Shown: positions 35,278 to 44,741 of the stretch, piece after piece
Layout of the letters: each line of letters begins with the position of its first letter
How positions within the stretch are numbered: position 1 is the stretch's first letter
NCBI GenBank assembly: GCA_027622715.1
Contig: JAQBYN010000001.1
Location: 62,001-126,000 of the forward strand
Length of the DNA: 64,000 nt
Source: Pseudomonadota bacterium
Lineage (GTDB): Bacteria > Pseudomonadota > Alphaproteobacteria > SHVP01
Direction of reading: 5' to 3'
Made by a program: the position numbers and the translations under genes
Notes under the pieces: model-generated
Databases searched by the model: none
Seen by the model: only the letters and a program-made list of their open reading frames with translations
What the model was told of the DNA's origin: nothing

Positions 35278-35967
35278 ATGAAAGCCGCCGTCATTGTCTT
35301 TCCGGGTTCGAACTGCGACCGCGATCTGATGGTTGCGCTTGAACAAAGTGCGGGCGCGGCACCGACCATGGTGTGGCACCGTGAGACGACCCTCCCGGAT
35401 GTCGATCTAATCGCCGTACCCGGTGGTTTTTCATATGGCGACTATTTGCGATCCGGGGCGATGGCCGCACGGTCGCCGATTATGAAGGCCGTCGTTGAGG
35501 ATGCTCGCCGCGGGGTTGCGGTACTGGGTGTCTGCAATGGTTTCCAGATTTTGACAGAGTCTGGGCTACTGCCCGGCGTCTTAATGCGCAATCGCGATCT
35601 CAGGTACGTCTGCCGCGATGTCTTTCTCCGGGTCGAACAAAACGACACCCCGTTCAGCAACAAGTACGCTCAGGGTCAAGTCGTCAAAATCCCAATCGCG
35701 CATCACGACGGGAACTTCTTCATCGATTCGGATGGGCACCGACAGCTCGAAGACGAAGGCCGCATCGCGTTTCGATATTGCGACAGCGCAGGGCTGGTCG
35801 ACAACCGTTCGAACCCCAATGGCTCGCTGGCGAATATCGCCGGCGTTCTTGATCCGTCGCGCCGCATTCTGGGGATGATGCCGCACCCGGAGCGCCTCTC
35901 CGATCCAAACCTCGGTGGCAACGACGGGCGCGCGCTATTCGATTCCATTCTCAACGCGCTCTCCTAG
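35278..35967 (+). CDS. purQ: FGAM synthase glutaminase subunit PurQ
   Basis: A class I glutamine amidotransferase of 229 residues that supplies ammonia to PurL. The catalytic Cys is in [13 protein letters not shown] and the His-Glu pair is in [10 protein letters not shown]. The start [14 protein letters not shown] is typical. It sits 33 bp after purS. Confidence 0.97.
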   Translation: MKAAVIVFPGSNCDRDLMVALEQSAGAAPTMVWHRETTLPDVDLIAVPGGFSYGDYLRSGAMAARSPIMKAVVEDARRGVAVLGVCNGFQILTESGLLPGVLMRNRDLRYVCRDVFLRVEQNDTPFSNKYAQGQVVKIPIAHHDGNFFIDSDGHRQLEDEGRIAFRYCDSAGLVDNRSNPNGSLANIAGVLDPSRRILGMMPHPERLSDPNLGGNDGRALFDSILNALS

Positions 35968-35970
35968 CCC

Positions 35971-38166
35971 GTGCAGAACCTATCCAACGTCACCGTCGAA
36001 CTGGCCGCCGAGCATGGCTTGACTGGGGGCGAATTCGCCCGCGCGGTGGAGATCCTCGGTCGAACGCCGAACTTCACCGAACTGGGCATCTTCTCAGTGA
36101 TGTGGAGTGAGCACTGCTCGTATAAATCTTCCAAGAAATGGCTTAGGACGCTGCCTACCGAAGCACCTTGGGTTATTTGCGGGCCCGGCGAAAACGCCGG
36201 CGTGATCGATATCGGCGACGGTCTGGCGGCCATTTTCAAAATGGAGAGCCACAACCACCCCTCCTACATCGAGCCCTATCAGGGTGCCGCGACCGGTGTG
36301 GGCGGCATCCTGCGCGACGTCTTCACCATGGGCGCGCGACCGATCGCGAACCTGAATGCCCTACGGTTCGGCTCGCCCGATCACGCGAAAACCCGGCATC
36401 TCGTCAGCGGCGTCGTCGCCGGGATCGGTGGCTATGGGAACTGTATTGGGGTGCCGACCGTCGGTGGCGAGTGCACCTTTCACACCAGCTATGACGGCAA
36501 CATTCTCGTCAACGCGATGACGGTCGGGATTGCCCCGAAAGACAATATCTTTTACGCGGCAGCCGCCGGCATCGGGAACCCCGTGATTTACGTCGGCTCT
36601 AAGACCGGCCGCGACGGCATTCACGGGGCGACAATGGCGTCGGCGGAGTTCGACGATCAATCGGACGAAAAGCGGCCGACGGTGCAGGTCGGCGACCCGT
36701 TCACCGAAAAGCTGCTGCTAGAGGCCTGCCTAGAGCTGATGGCCACCGACGCGATTGTCGCGATCCAAGACATGGGTGCCGCAGGCCTAACATCATCGTC
36801 TTTTGAAATGGCGTCACGCGGCGGTATGGGAATCGATCTCGATCTCGACCAGGTCCCGATGCGCGAGACCGGCATGACCGCCTACGAGCTGATGCTATCC
36901 GAATCTCAGGAACGCATGCTGATCGTTCTCAGGGCGGGCCGTGAAGACGACGCCCGGGCGATCTTTGAGAAATGGGAACTCGACTTTGCGGTGATTGGCC
37001 GCCTCACCGATTCGGGACGCATGGTCCTGAAAATGGCCGGCGATATCGTCGCCGATTTGCCAGTGGCACCACTGGCGGAAAGTGCACCCGAATACGACCG
37101 GCCACACCGGGCAAGTCCAAAACTTGATGCGATTCGCGGCGCCGACGTCATTCTCAGAAAAAGCACTCGAGACGCGCTTCTTGCGCTCATGGGCTCACCG
37201 GATCTGTGCTCAAAGCGATGGATTTGGGAGCAATACGATCACATGGTGATGGCCGACACGGTGGTTCGGCCGGGTGCAGACGCCGCGGTCGTTCGGATTC
37301 ACGGGTCCAACCGAGCCCTCGCGATGACGACCGACTGCACCCCCCGCTATGTTTTCGCCGATCCAGTTGAGGGCGGCAAACAGGCGGTCGCCGAATGCTG
37401 GCGAAATCTATCCGCGACCGGTGCCAAACCGTTGGCCATCACAGACTGCCTAAACTTTGGTAGCCCGGAACGCGAGGAGGTCATGGGCCAGTTCGTCGGG
37501 GCGATTGCCGGCATCGGCGAGGCATCACGGGCGCTCGATTTCCCCATCGTCTCGGGCAACGTGTCGTTCTACAACGAGACGAACGGCGTCGCGATCCAGC
37601 CAACGCCATCGATCGGCGGCGTCGGTCTGATCGCGCGTGTGGATCGGATCGCCCGTGTGGGCATAAATGCCGAAGGGCTGGCCATCATTCTGTTGGGCCA
37701 GACTGTCGGCGAGCTCGGCGCGAGCCTTTACCTACGCGAAATCAACCACTCGGAGGCCGGCGCGCCGCCACCTGTCGATTTGGCGCAAGAAAGGCAAATT
37801 GGCGAGTTTGTGCGCAGCCGGATCGAATCGGGCGACGTGCGGGTTTGCCATGACGTCAGCGACGGCGGCCTGGGCGTAGCCGTCGCGGAAATGGTCTTGG
37901 CAGGTGGCGTTGGTGTCACCATGTCTGTTCCGAACGGGGTTGATCACGGATGGTGGTTTGGCGAGGACCAGGCCCGCTATATCCTCGCCGTCGATCAGAA
38001 GTCCGCGGCGCAGATTATTTCGGACTCCGAAAAAGTTGGTATTAAGGCCACTCGAATCGGGACGAGCGGCGGCAGTACATTGGACCTTGGGGCCGATGGC
38101 GCGATTACGCTCAGTGACTTGCGCGCCGTCGCCGAGGGTTGGTTGCCGGGATACATGAACGCCTAG
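35971..38166 (+). CDS. purL: FGAM synthase subunit II PurL
   Basis: The 731-residue small-type PurL makes FGAM from FGAR with ammonia from PurQ. Motifs include [30 protein letters not shown] (nucleotide-binding region), GECTFH and the second-half GNVSFYNET and [15 protein letters not shown]. Length is normal for the PurSQL system. The start is GTG, 3 bp after the purQ stop. Confidence 0.97.
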   Translation: MQNLSNVTVELAAEHGLTGGEFARAVEILGRTPNFTELGIFSVMWSEHCSYKSSKKWLRTLPTEAPWVICGPGENAGVIDIGDGLAAIFKMESHNHPSYIEPYQGAATGVGGILRDVFTMGARPIANLNALRFGSPDHAKTRHLVSGVVAGIGGYGNCIGVPTVGGECTFHTSYDGNILVNAMTVGIAPKDNIFYAAAAGIGNPVIYVGSKTGRDGIHGATMASAEFDDQSDEKRPTVQVGDPFTEKLLLEACLELMATDAIVAIQDMGAAGLTSSSFEMASRGGMGIDLDLDQVPMRETGMTAYELMLSESQERMLIVLRAGREDDARAIFEKWELDFAVIGRLTDSGRMVLKMAGDIVADLPVAPLAESAPEYDRPHRASPKLDAIRGADVILRKSTRDALLALMGSPDLCSKRWIWEQYDHMVMADTVVRPGADAAVVRIHGSNRALAMTTDCTPRYVFADPVEGGKQAVAECWRNLSATGAKPLAITDCLNFGSPEREEVMGQFVGAIAGIGEASRALDFPIVSGNVSFYNETNGVAIQPTPSIGGVGLIARVDRIARVGINAEGLAIILLGQTVGELGASLYLREINHSEAGAPPPVDLAQERQIGEFVRSRIESGDVRVCHDVSDGGLGVAVAEMVLAGGVGVTMSVPNGVDHGWWFGEDQARYILAVDQKSAAQIISDSEKVGIKATRIGTSGGSTLDLGADGAITLSDLRAVAEGWLPGYMNA

Positions 38167-38196
38167 CGCGTTACAAACCTAGTTAGGAGACCGCAG

Positions 38197-38433
38197 ATGG
38201 CCATGGACGCCGCCGAAATTCAGCGATTAATCAAAGAGGGCATCCCTGACGCCGTGGTCAAAATTGAGGACCTGCGCGGCGACGGGGATCACTACGCCGC
38301 CCATGTCACATCAAGTCAGTTTGCCGGAAAGACACGTATTCAGCAGCACCAAATGGTCTACCAAGCGCTGCGCGGCAACATGGGCGAGGCCCTGCACGCC
38401 TTGGCGCTACAGACCGCTGTGCCGGCCGAATAA
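38197..38433 (+). CDS. BolA/IbaG family protein
   Basis: The 78-residue protein has the BolA fold: IQRLIKEGIPDAVVKIEDLRGDGDHYAAHVTS with a His in the metal-ligand loop, then RIQQHQMVYQALRG. BolA proteins partner with monothiol CGFS glutaredoxins in handling [2Fe-2S] clusters, and such a gene is next. A TTAGGAGACC site precedes the ATG. Confidence 0.93.
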   Translation: MAMDAAEIQRLIKEGIPDAVVKIEDLRGDGDHYAAHVTSSQFAGKTRIQQHQMVYQALRGNMGEALHALALQTAVPAE

Positions 38434-38526
38434 TACCCCTTGATCTCTTGTGGTTGAAAAATCATCGGGATTGAGCACATTAGCGCCATACGCCGGTCAA
38501 CCCCCGGCAACGAAAGGACGAACCAA

Positions 38527-38871
38527 ATGAGCGACAATCCGGTTTTCGACCGCATTCGCCAAGAAATCGATCAGAATCAGGTGGTGCTGTACATGAAGGG
38601 CACCCCCATCTTCCCGCAGTGCGGCTTCTCGGCCGCGGTGGTTCAGGTCTTGAGCGAGTTAGCGGTCAAATTCAAAGGCGTCGATGTCCTTGCGGATCCG
38701 TCTTTGCGTGACGGCATCAAGCAGTTCAGCGATTGGCCCACCGTTCCTCAGCTCTACGTCAAAGGTGAGTTCGTGGGCGGAAGCGACATCATCCGTGAGA
38801 TGTTCGAAACCGGCGAGTTGAAGCAATACCTTGAGCAACAAGGCGTGGCGTCCGCTGCGGTCGACGCTTAA
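38527..38871 (+). CDS. grxD: Monothiol (CGFS) glutaredoxin, Grx4 type
   Basis: The 114-residue protein has the CGFS active site (KGTPIFPQCGFSAAVVQVL), a TVPQLYVKGEFVGGSDI glutathione-binding segment and the conserved WPTVP motif. It likely carries or transfers [2Fe-2S] clusters together with BolA next door. An AAAGGA site precedes its ATG. It is followed by a bidirectional terminator. Confidence 0.95.
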   Translation: MSDNPVFDRIRQEIDQNQVVLYMKGTPIFPQCGFSAAVVQVLSELAVKFKGVDVLADPSLRDGIKQFSDWPTVPQLYVKGEFVGGSDIIREMFETGELKQYLEQQGVASAAVDA

Positions 38872-38910
38872 CACCACCGCGCGCCAGCGATCTACTCAAC
38901 CGACCAAAGA

Positions 38911-38938
38911 AAAATGGCGCATAAGCGCCCTTTTTTTT
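38911..38938. terminator. Bidirectional terminator between grxD and rpsD
   Basis: GGCGC-ATAA-GCGCC is flanked by AAAAAT on the left and CTTTTTTTT on the right. Read rightward it ends grxD; read leftward it is followed by ATTTTTC and ends rpsD. Confidence 0.85.
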
Positions 38939-38953
38939 CGAGAACTAACAGGA

Positions 38954-39571
38954 CTAGTGGGAGGAGTAGTACTCGACCACTAGGTTCGGTTCCATCATCA
39001 CTGGATACGGTACGTCGGCAAGTTTCGGGGCACGAACGAACGTGCCCTTCATCTTAGCGTGGTCGACCTCGATGTAATCCGGCACATCGCGCTCGGCCAA
39101 CTCAACCGCCTCAAGCAAAACCCCGAGTTGCTTGGACCGGTCGCGCACCTCGACGACATCGCCTTCGCGAACTTGGTAGCTCGGAATGTTCACGCGGCGG
39201 CCATTGACCATAACGTGACCGTGGTTCACGAACTGTCGTGCCGCGAACACCGTCGTCACAAATTTCATGCGGTACACGACCGCGTCCAGCCGCCTCTCAA
39301 GCAAGCCAATCAGCGTTTCGGAGGTGTCCCCCCGCTTGCGCGACGCTTCCTCGTAGGTCCGGCGAAACTGCTTTTCAGTGATATTGCCGTAGTAGCCGCG
39401 CAGCCGCTGCTTGGCCATCAACTGAATGCCATAGTCAGACGGTTTGCGGCGGCGCTGGCCGTGCTGACCGGGCGGGTACTCCCGACGGTTAACCGGACTC
39501 TTGGGTCGACCCCAGAGATTCTCGCCGAGTCTCCGGTTGATCTTGTACTTAGACTTAAGCCGTTTGGTCAT
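38954..39571 (-). CDS. rpsD: 30S ribosomal protein S4
   Basis: A primary 16S rRNA-binding protein of the small ribosomal subunit. From the ATG at 39571 it has 205 residues; the track start at 39613 adds a non-conserved leader. [17 protein letters not shown] is the typical start and the S4 RNA-binding domain spans about residues 95-155 ([24 protein letters not shown]). It stands alone, as often seen in alphaproteobacteria, and has a strong promoter upstream. Confidence 0.97.
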   Translation of the reverse strand: MTKRLKSKYKINRRLGENLWGRPKSPVNRREYPPGQHGQRRRKPSDYGIQLMAKQRLRGYYGNITEKQFRRTYEEASRKRGDTSETLIGLLERRLDAVVYRMKFVTTVFAARQFVNHGHVMVNGRRVNIPSYQVREGDVVEVRDRSKQLGVLLEAVELAERDVPDYIEVDHAKMKGTFVRAPKLADVPYPVMMEPNLVVEYYSSH

Positions 39572-39637
39572 TCGCGATTCGCCATTCCCACACACGAAGA
39601 CGGCCGCCCGCAAAGCAGCCGCCTTTTGAAGTCGCGT

Positions 39638-39665
39638 ACTATAGCGACGCGCGGCCCTGTGTCAA
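39638..39665 (-). promoter_or_regulatory. Sigma-70 promoter of rpsD
   Basis: On the minus strand TTGACA (39660-39665), a 16-bp spacer and TATAGT (39638-39643) lie 66 bp before the rpsD start. This is the strongest consensus promoter in the window. Confidence 0.88.
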
Positions 39666-39728
39666 ACGGCGCGGAAGCACGGAACGAAGATAATAACTCA
39701 ATGTTTACAACGACTTAGTGTCCACCCA

Positions 39729-39765
39729 GGCGTTGGGGTGCCGGGCAAGCGCTCGGCAAGACGCC
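39729..39765 (-). terminator. GC-rich hairpin after trmJ (terminator-like, no T-tract)
   Basis: Thirteen bases after the trmJ stop, an outer stem GGCGT/ACGCC and an inner stem TGCCGGGC/GCTCGGCA with an AAGC loop make a very stable hairpin. It lacks a U-run, so it may be a non-canonical terminator or an mRNA 3'-end stabiliser that separates trmJ from rpsD. Confidence 0.45.
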
Positions 39766-39777
39766 GTCACGCACGCC

Positions 39778-40542
39778 TCAGCTTTGCCCACGACCATGAG
39801 AGAGCGAGGAAACCACGCCGCGTAGCGTCCTGACCTCCTGCTCCGTGAGCCGCGCCCTTTGGAGAATGGCGCGAATGTTCCGCACCATCGTTGGGGATTT
39901 TTCCGGCGGGAAGAGGAACCCGCTCAGACGCAACTCGTCCTCCAAGTGGCCAAAAAGCAGCGCGAGCTCAGCCTTTGTCGCGGGCTCGCTGTCCCCGTCG
40001 TTGTGCTGAAATGTCGGCGTATCGTCGCCGAGGGCGAAATACTCATAACCAAAGATCAGCACGGCTTGCGCCAGGTTGATCGAAGAAAACCCAGGGTTCG
40101 ACGGCACACTGATGATGATGTCCGCCAGCGAGATATCGTCGTTGTCTAGGCCGGCTCGCTCCGGGCCGAACAGAATTCCGCATCGTTCGCCACGCGCGAG
40201 TCTATTGCGGATATCGCTCGCGGCGTATCGCGGCGTAACCATGTCTTTGCGAAGATCGCGGCGGCGCGCCGTCATGGCGTAGACAACCTGAAGATCATCC
40301 AATGCGGCGGTTGTGTCGGCGTAGACGGTCGCTGATTCGATAACGACATCTGCGCCGGACGCCGCAGCAACCGCTTTTTCACTGGGCCAGCCGTCGCGAG
40401 GACTGACCAACCTCAGATCACCCAGTCCAAAATTGAGCATCGCGCGGGCCGCCGCGCCGATGTTTTCGCCCAGCTGCGGTTCGACAAGGACAATCGAGGG
40501 GCCTCCAACGACTGGCGATTGCGATCTGTCGGTTCCGGCCAC
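39778..40542 (-). CDS. trmJ: tRNA (Cm/Um32) methyltransferase TrmJ family (SpoU)
   Basis: A SPOUT-fold RNA 2'-O-methyltransferase. Motifs: VEPQLGENIGAAARAMLNFG (motif 1), LFGPERAGLDNDDISLAD (motif 2) and PSNPGFSSINLAQAVLI (motif 3), the TrmJ/YfiF type. The track starts at TTG (40566); a GTG at 40542 shares its G with the cysS stop (TAGTG) and gives 254 residues, so I use it. The C terminus carries an extra helical region (about residues 190-254). Confidence 0.9.
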   Translation of the reverse strand: MAGTDRSQSPVVGGPSIVLVEPQLGENIGAAARAMLNFGLGDLRLVSPRDGWPSEKAVAAASGADVVIESATVYADTTAALDDLQVVYAMTARRRDLRKDMVTPRYAASDIRNRLARGERCGILFGPERAGLDNDDISLADIIISVPSNPGFSSINLAQAVLIFGYEYFALGDDTPTFQHNDGDSEPATKAELALLFGHLEDELRLSGFLFPPEKSPTMVRNIRAILQRARLTEQEVRTLRGVVSSLSHGRGQS

Positions 40543-41927
40543 TATTGTTCGGCCTGGAAGCGCCAAATTGTGCCGTCAGAACCATCTTCGAGGACAACAC
40601 CTTTGGCCAATAGTTCGTCGCGAATGCGGTCGGACGCGGCAAAATCCTTCTTTTGGCGCGCTTCGGTCCGCATCGCGATCAGCTTGTCAATCTCCTCGTT
40701 CCCCTCTGTAGCCGCACCCTCCTTGAACCAACCCTCAGGATCCTCGCTGACCAGACCGAGCAACGAACCGGCCTCGCGGATCGCGGCAACCAGGGCGCCG
40801 CGATCATCTGGGCTGTCGGCGCGATTGAGGCGGCCGACCGCGGCCATCAACTCCGACAAGGCGAGAGGCGTATTGAAGTCGTCCCGAAGCGCCGCCCGAA
40901 TGTGCGCGAGCGCGCCATCGGGTTCTCTTACAGAGGCGATGTCGCCCGACCGCCGCAGCGCCGAGTAGAGCCGGTTGAGGTTCGCCCGTGCTTGACGCAA
41001 CCCCGCCTCTGTCCAGTCGAGCGGTTGGCGGTAATGCGCGGACAGCAGAAGCCAACGAATCTCCTCGCCCTTCCAGCGTTCGAGGGCCTCACGAACGACC
41101 ACGAAGTTGCCGAGCGATTTCGACATTTTTTGGCCTTCGATAATGACCATGCCGTTATGTAGCCAGTAGTTGGCGAGCTTGGCGCCGTGGTGGGCGCACA
41201 CGCTTTGAGCGATTTCATTCTCGTGGTGCGGAAAGATCAGATCTAACCCGCCCCCATGTATGTCGAACGTCTCCCCGAGGTAGGCTTTGCACATCGCCGA
41301 GCACTCAATGTGCCAGCCCGGCCGCCCCCGCCCCCACGGGCTGTCCCATCCCGGCTGATCGGCATCTGACGGCTTCCAAAGGACGAAGTCGGCCGGGTCG
41401 CGCTTATACGGTGCGACATCGACACGGGCCCCGGCCACTTGCGCGTCGCGGTCGCGTCCCGAGAACCGGCCGTAGTCCGGCATCGAGGTGACCGAGAACA
41501 AGACGTGATTTTCAGCGACGTATGCGTGCGCTCCCGCAATCAGTATCTCAATCATCGCAATCATTTCGGCGATGTGCTCGGTGGCGCTCGGTTCAACATC
41601 GGGCGGGAGAACCCCGAGTGCTGCCATATCCTCATGCATCGCGCGCGTGGTTCGATCAGTGATCACGTCGATCGGTAGCCCTTGGGCACTGGCTGCGGCG
41701 TTGATCTTGTCATCGACGTCCGTAATGTTCCGCACGTAGGTGACCGTTGGAAAAGCATCCCGCAGGACACGAACGATTAGGTCAAAGGCCACCATCATGC
41801 GCGCGTTGCCAACGTGCGCGAGGTCGTACACCGTCGGGCCACAGGCGTATATCCGGACGTTCGCCGGATCGATTGGCGCGAAAATCTCTTTTTGCCGAGT
41901 CGCGGAATTGTGGAGCGTGAAGGACAT
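40542..41927 (-). CDS. cysS: Cysteinyl-tRNA synthetase
   Basis: The 461-residue class Ia synthetase has the HIGH-like HVGNAR in GPTVYDLAHVGNARMMV, the zinc site region C28-like in IYACGPTVYD and KMSKSLGN. It is in the nadE-cysS-trmJ minus-strand set; trmJ starts within its stop codon. Confidence 0.97.
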   Translation of the reverse strand: MSFTLHNSATRQKEIFAPIDPANVRIYACGPTVYDLAHVGNARMMVAFDLIVRVLRDAFPTVTYVRNITDVDDKINAAASAQGLPIDVITDRTTRAMHEDMAALGVLPPDVEPSATEHIAEMIAMIEILIAGAHAYVAENHVLFSVTSMPDYGRFSGRDRDAQVAGARVDVAPYKRDPADFVLWKPSDADQPGWDSPWGRGRPGWHIECSAMCKAYLGETFDIHGGGLDLIFPHHENEIAQSVCAHHGAKLANYWLHNGMVIIEGQKMSKSLGNFVVVREALERWKGEEIRWLLLSAHYRQPLDWTEAGLRQARANLNRLYSALRRSGDIASVREPDGALAHIRAALRDDFNTPLALSELMAAVGRLNRADSPDDRGALVAAIREAGSLLGLVSEDPEGWFKEGAATEGNEEIDKLIAMRTEARQKKDFAASDRIRDELLAKGVVLEDGSDGTIWRFQAEQ

Positions 41928-41974
41928 GGCTTCCTTGGTCGTGCTAACGCGCAGTCGCAGGTTTGCGGGCGTTG

Positions 41975-43633
41975 TTATACCTGCTCGGTGAAGCGGTTGG
42001 TAATGGGGTAGCGCCGGTCACGGCCGAACGACTTACGGGTAATCTTGACCCCTGGCGGGGCTTGTCGCCGTTTGTACTCGGCTACGGCGAGAAGCCGGGC
42101 GATCCGCCGCACCGTTGATGCGTCGTGCCCCAGTGCGACGATTTCCGCCAGACTGCGCTCTTCCTCCACCAGGCCCAAGAGAATTTGATCGAGATCCTCG
42201 TAGGGCGGGAGCGAATCTTGGTCGGTTTGGTCGGGCCGCAGTTCCGCCGATGGGGCCTTGGTGATGATGTTTTCAGGAATTGGATTTTCTATCGGCCCGA
42301 GGCTATCGATTGGCACGTTGGCGTTCCGCCACCTGGCCAAGTCGTAAACCATGATTTTATAGATGTCCTTCAGAACGGAATAGCCGCCACACATGTCGCC
42401 GTACAACGTTGCATAACCAACCGACATCTCGGATTTGTTGCCCGTCGTTAAGACCATGGACCCGAACTTGTTACTCAATGCCATGAGGGTCACACCGCGA
42501 GCCCGCGCCTGGACGTTCTCTTCGGTTGCATCAGGGTCCCGGTTCTCAAACAGGCCGGCCAGCATGGCGTCGAACGCCGCGATTGCAGGCTCGATCGACA
42601 CAGTGTCGATCCGGCAACCGATCCTTGCGCAACACTCGGCGGCGTCCTCGATGCTCGCTCGCGAGGTATATTTCGAAGGAAGCGAGACACAATGGACTCG
42701 ATCCGCGCCCAAAGCATCGGCTGCGACAACCGCCGAGAGTGCCGAGTCGATGCCCCCCGACATCCCAAGGAGCACCCCAGGAAATCCGTTCTTGTTCACG
42801 TAGTCGCGCAAGCCAAGGACCATCGCGCTGTAGACATTATCGAGGCGATCGCCGGGACGCTGGATCGACCCTTCGTCGAAGCGCCAGCCGCCAGCCTGCC
42901 GCACGAGGGCCGCGCGCTCCACGCTTTCGGTCCAAGCCGGCATCAGCAACGCGCCCGTACCATCGCCGTTCAGGGCGAAGGATCTGCCGTCGAACACCAA
43001 CTCGTCCTGACCGCCCACTTGGTTGACGTACAACAGCGGCAAGCCGGTTTCGCGAACCCGGTTCTGGGCAAGTCGTTCTCGTTCTTCCCACTTGTCGAGT
43101 TCAAACGGCGAGCCGTTCAGGACAATCAGAACTTCCGCGCCGGTTTCAGCTAGACATTCCGAGACATCAGGCTTCCACATGTCCTCGCACACCATGACGC
43201 CCAAACGAACGCCGCGGAACTCGATCGGTCCAGGAAGGTCGCCCGCGTCGAAGACCCGTTTCTCGTCGAACACGCCGTAGTTGGGCAGATCGACTTTGTA
43301 CCGCGTCGCAACAATCTCGCCGCCGGAGAGCAGCAGCGCCGCATTGAACACCCGGCCGTTCTCACGCCATGGGGTGCCGAGGAGAATGGCGGGACCGCCG
43401 CTTGTGGCTTGCGCCAACGCCAACACAGCAACTTCGATCTGCTCCAGAAAGGACGGTCGACGTACGAGATCCTCAGGCGGATAGCCGCAGAGAAACAACT
43501 CGCTCGTGACGACGAGGTCGGCCCCGTTTTCCGCCGCAGTCTTTGCTGCGGCCAGGAGCTTTTCTGCGTTTCCCGGCAAATCGCCCACGATCGGATTGAG
43601 CTGGGCCAGGCATATGTTGAGTTGATCGGTCAT
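41975..43633 (-). CDS. nadE: Glutamine-dependent NAD+ synthetase
   Basis: Makes NAD+ from nicotinate adenine dinucleotide using ATP and glutamine. From the ATG at 43633 it has 552 residues; the track start at 43735 adds a poorly conserved leader. The N-terminal carbon-nitrogen hydrolase domain has TSELFLCGYPPEDL (Glu), and GVMVCEDMWKP (Cys nucleophile). The C-terminal synthetase has the PP-loop SGGIDSALSAVVAADALG. Both domains are complete. Confidence 0.97.
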   Translation of the reverse strand: MTDQLNICLAQLNPIVGDLPGNAEKLLAAAKTAAENGADLVVTSELFLCGYPPEDLVRRPSFLEQIEVAVLALAQATSGGPAILLGTPWRENGRVFNAALLLSGGEIVATRYKVDLPNYGVFDEKRVFDAGDLPGPIEFRGVRLGVMVCEDMWKPDVSECLAETGAEVLIVLNGSPFELDKWEERERLAQNRVRETGLPLLYVNQVGGQDELVFDGRSFALNGDGTGALLMPAWTESVERAALVRQAGGWRFDEGSIQRPGDRLDNVYSAMVLGLRDYVNKNGFPGVLLGMSGGIDSALSAVVAADALGADRVHCVSLPSKYTSRASIEDAAECCARIGCRIDTVSIEPAIAAFDAMLAGLFENRDPDATEENVQARARGVTLMALSNKFGSMVLTTGNKSEMSVGYATLYGDMCGGYSVLKDIYKIMVYDLARWRNANVPIDSLGPIENPIPENIITKAPSAELRPDQTDQDSLPPYEDLDQILLGLVEEERSLAEIVALGHDASTVRRIARLLAVAEYKRRQAPPGVKITRKSFGRDRRYPITNRFTEQV

Positions 43634-43714
43634 TTCTGAGAGACCCATAGCGCGAGCGAGCCCGGAGTATGACCTATAGTGTAGTCCTTGGCGGCGAACA
43701 ACGGCGTAGGTGGG

Positions 43715-44734
43715 ATGGACATGGTGCAAGACCAAAACCTTAGGGTGCTGCTCGCGCGGCGGCCTACGGGCGCACCGACGCCCGAGGATTTCTCAATTGT
43801 ATCAGATGCTGTTTCGGCGCCTGCGCCCGGCGACGTATTGGTTCAGAACCTCTTTCTATCGCTTGACCCGTATATGCGCGGGCGGATGAACGACGCCAAG
43901 TCCTATGTGCCGCCAATTCAGATCGGCGAGGTTATGGGCGGCGGCGCGGTGGGCCGGGTGATCCGTTCCGAGTCGCCCGACTTTGCGCAGGGCGACATCG
44001 TCGAGGGCCTCCTTGGATGGCAACAGTTCGCCGTCGCCAAAGCTAAGTTGCTGAGAAAGATCGACCCCACGCTGGCGCCGGTCTCTACCGCGCTTGGCGT
44101 CCTGGGCATGCCCGGCCTGACCGCCTATTTCGGATTATTGGACCTGGGAAAGCCCGTTCCGACCGACACCGTCGTGGTCTCGGCCGCTTCGGGCGCGGTT
44201 GGGTCATTGGTTGGGCAGATCGCGAAACGCCTGGGGTGCCGGACGGTCGGCGTCGTCGGATCCGCCGACAAGGCCCAGTACATCACGGACGAGTTAGGCT
44301 ACGACGCGGCGATTAACTATCGGACAGCGGGCAACTTGCGCAAGGAGATCCGCGCAGCCGCACCGGACGGCGTGAACGTCTATTTCGACAACGTGGGGGG
44401 CCCGGTGACCGATGCGGTCTTCGAAAACCTCGCCCAGCGCGCCCGCATCGTCATTTGCGGTCAGATTTCCCAGTACAACAGCACCGAGCAAGAACTAGGA
44501 CCACGGAATCTTTCGCGCATATTGGTCACGCGGAGCCGCATTGAGGGGTTCATCGTCTTCGACTACGCGGACCGATACCCGCAGGGCTTGAAGGATCTGT
44601 CCGGCTGGCTGGCAAATGGCGAGATCAAGTACAAAGAAGACATCGTCAAGGGACTTGAAAACGCGCCCGCCGCATTCATTGGCCTCCTTGAAGGAAAGAA
44701 TTTCGGCAAGCTCCTCGTACAGATTGCGGATTAG
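43715..44734 (+). CDS. NADP-dependent MDR oxidoreductase (CurA/leukotriene-B4 dehydrogenase type), copy 1
   Basis: The 339-residue protein is a zinc-free medium-chain reductase. It has LSLDPYMRGRMNDA near the N terminus, the Rossmann motif AASGAVGSLVGQIAKRLGCR, a NYR segment and YFDNVGGPVTDAV, all diagnostic of the CurA/PTGR group that reduces alkenal/one double bonds. No catalytic or structural zinc Cys are present. The track starts at TTG 43688; the ATG at 43715 follows GGTGGG and I use it. A near-identical paralogue follows after 7 bp. Confidence 0.88.
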   Translation: MDMVQDQNLRVLLARRPTGAPTPEDFSIVSDAVSAPAPGDVLVQNLFLSLDPYMRGRMNDAKSYVPPIQIGEVMGGGAVGRVIRSESPDFAQGDIVEGLLGWQQFAVAKAKLLRKIDPTLAPVSTALGVLGMPGLTAYFGLLDLGKPVPTDTVVVSAASGAVGSLVGQIAKRLGCRTVGVVGSADKAQYITDELGYDAAINYRTAGNLRKEIRAAAPDGVNVYFDNVGGPVTDAVFENLAQRARIVICGQISQYNSTEQELGPRNLSRILVTRSRIEGFIVFDYADRYPQGLKDLSGWLANGEIKYKEDIVKGLENAPAAFIGLLEGKNFGKLLVQIAD

Positions 44735-44741
44735 AACACCC

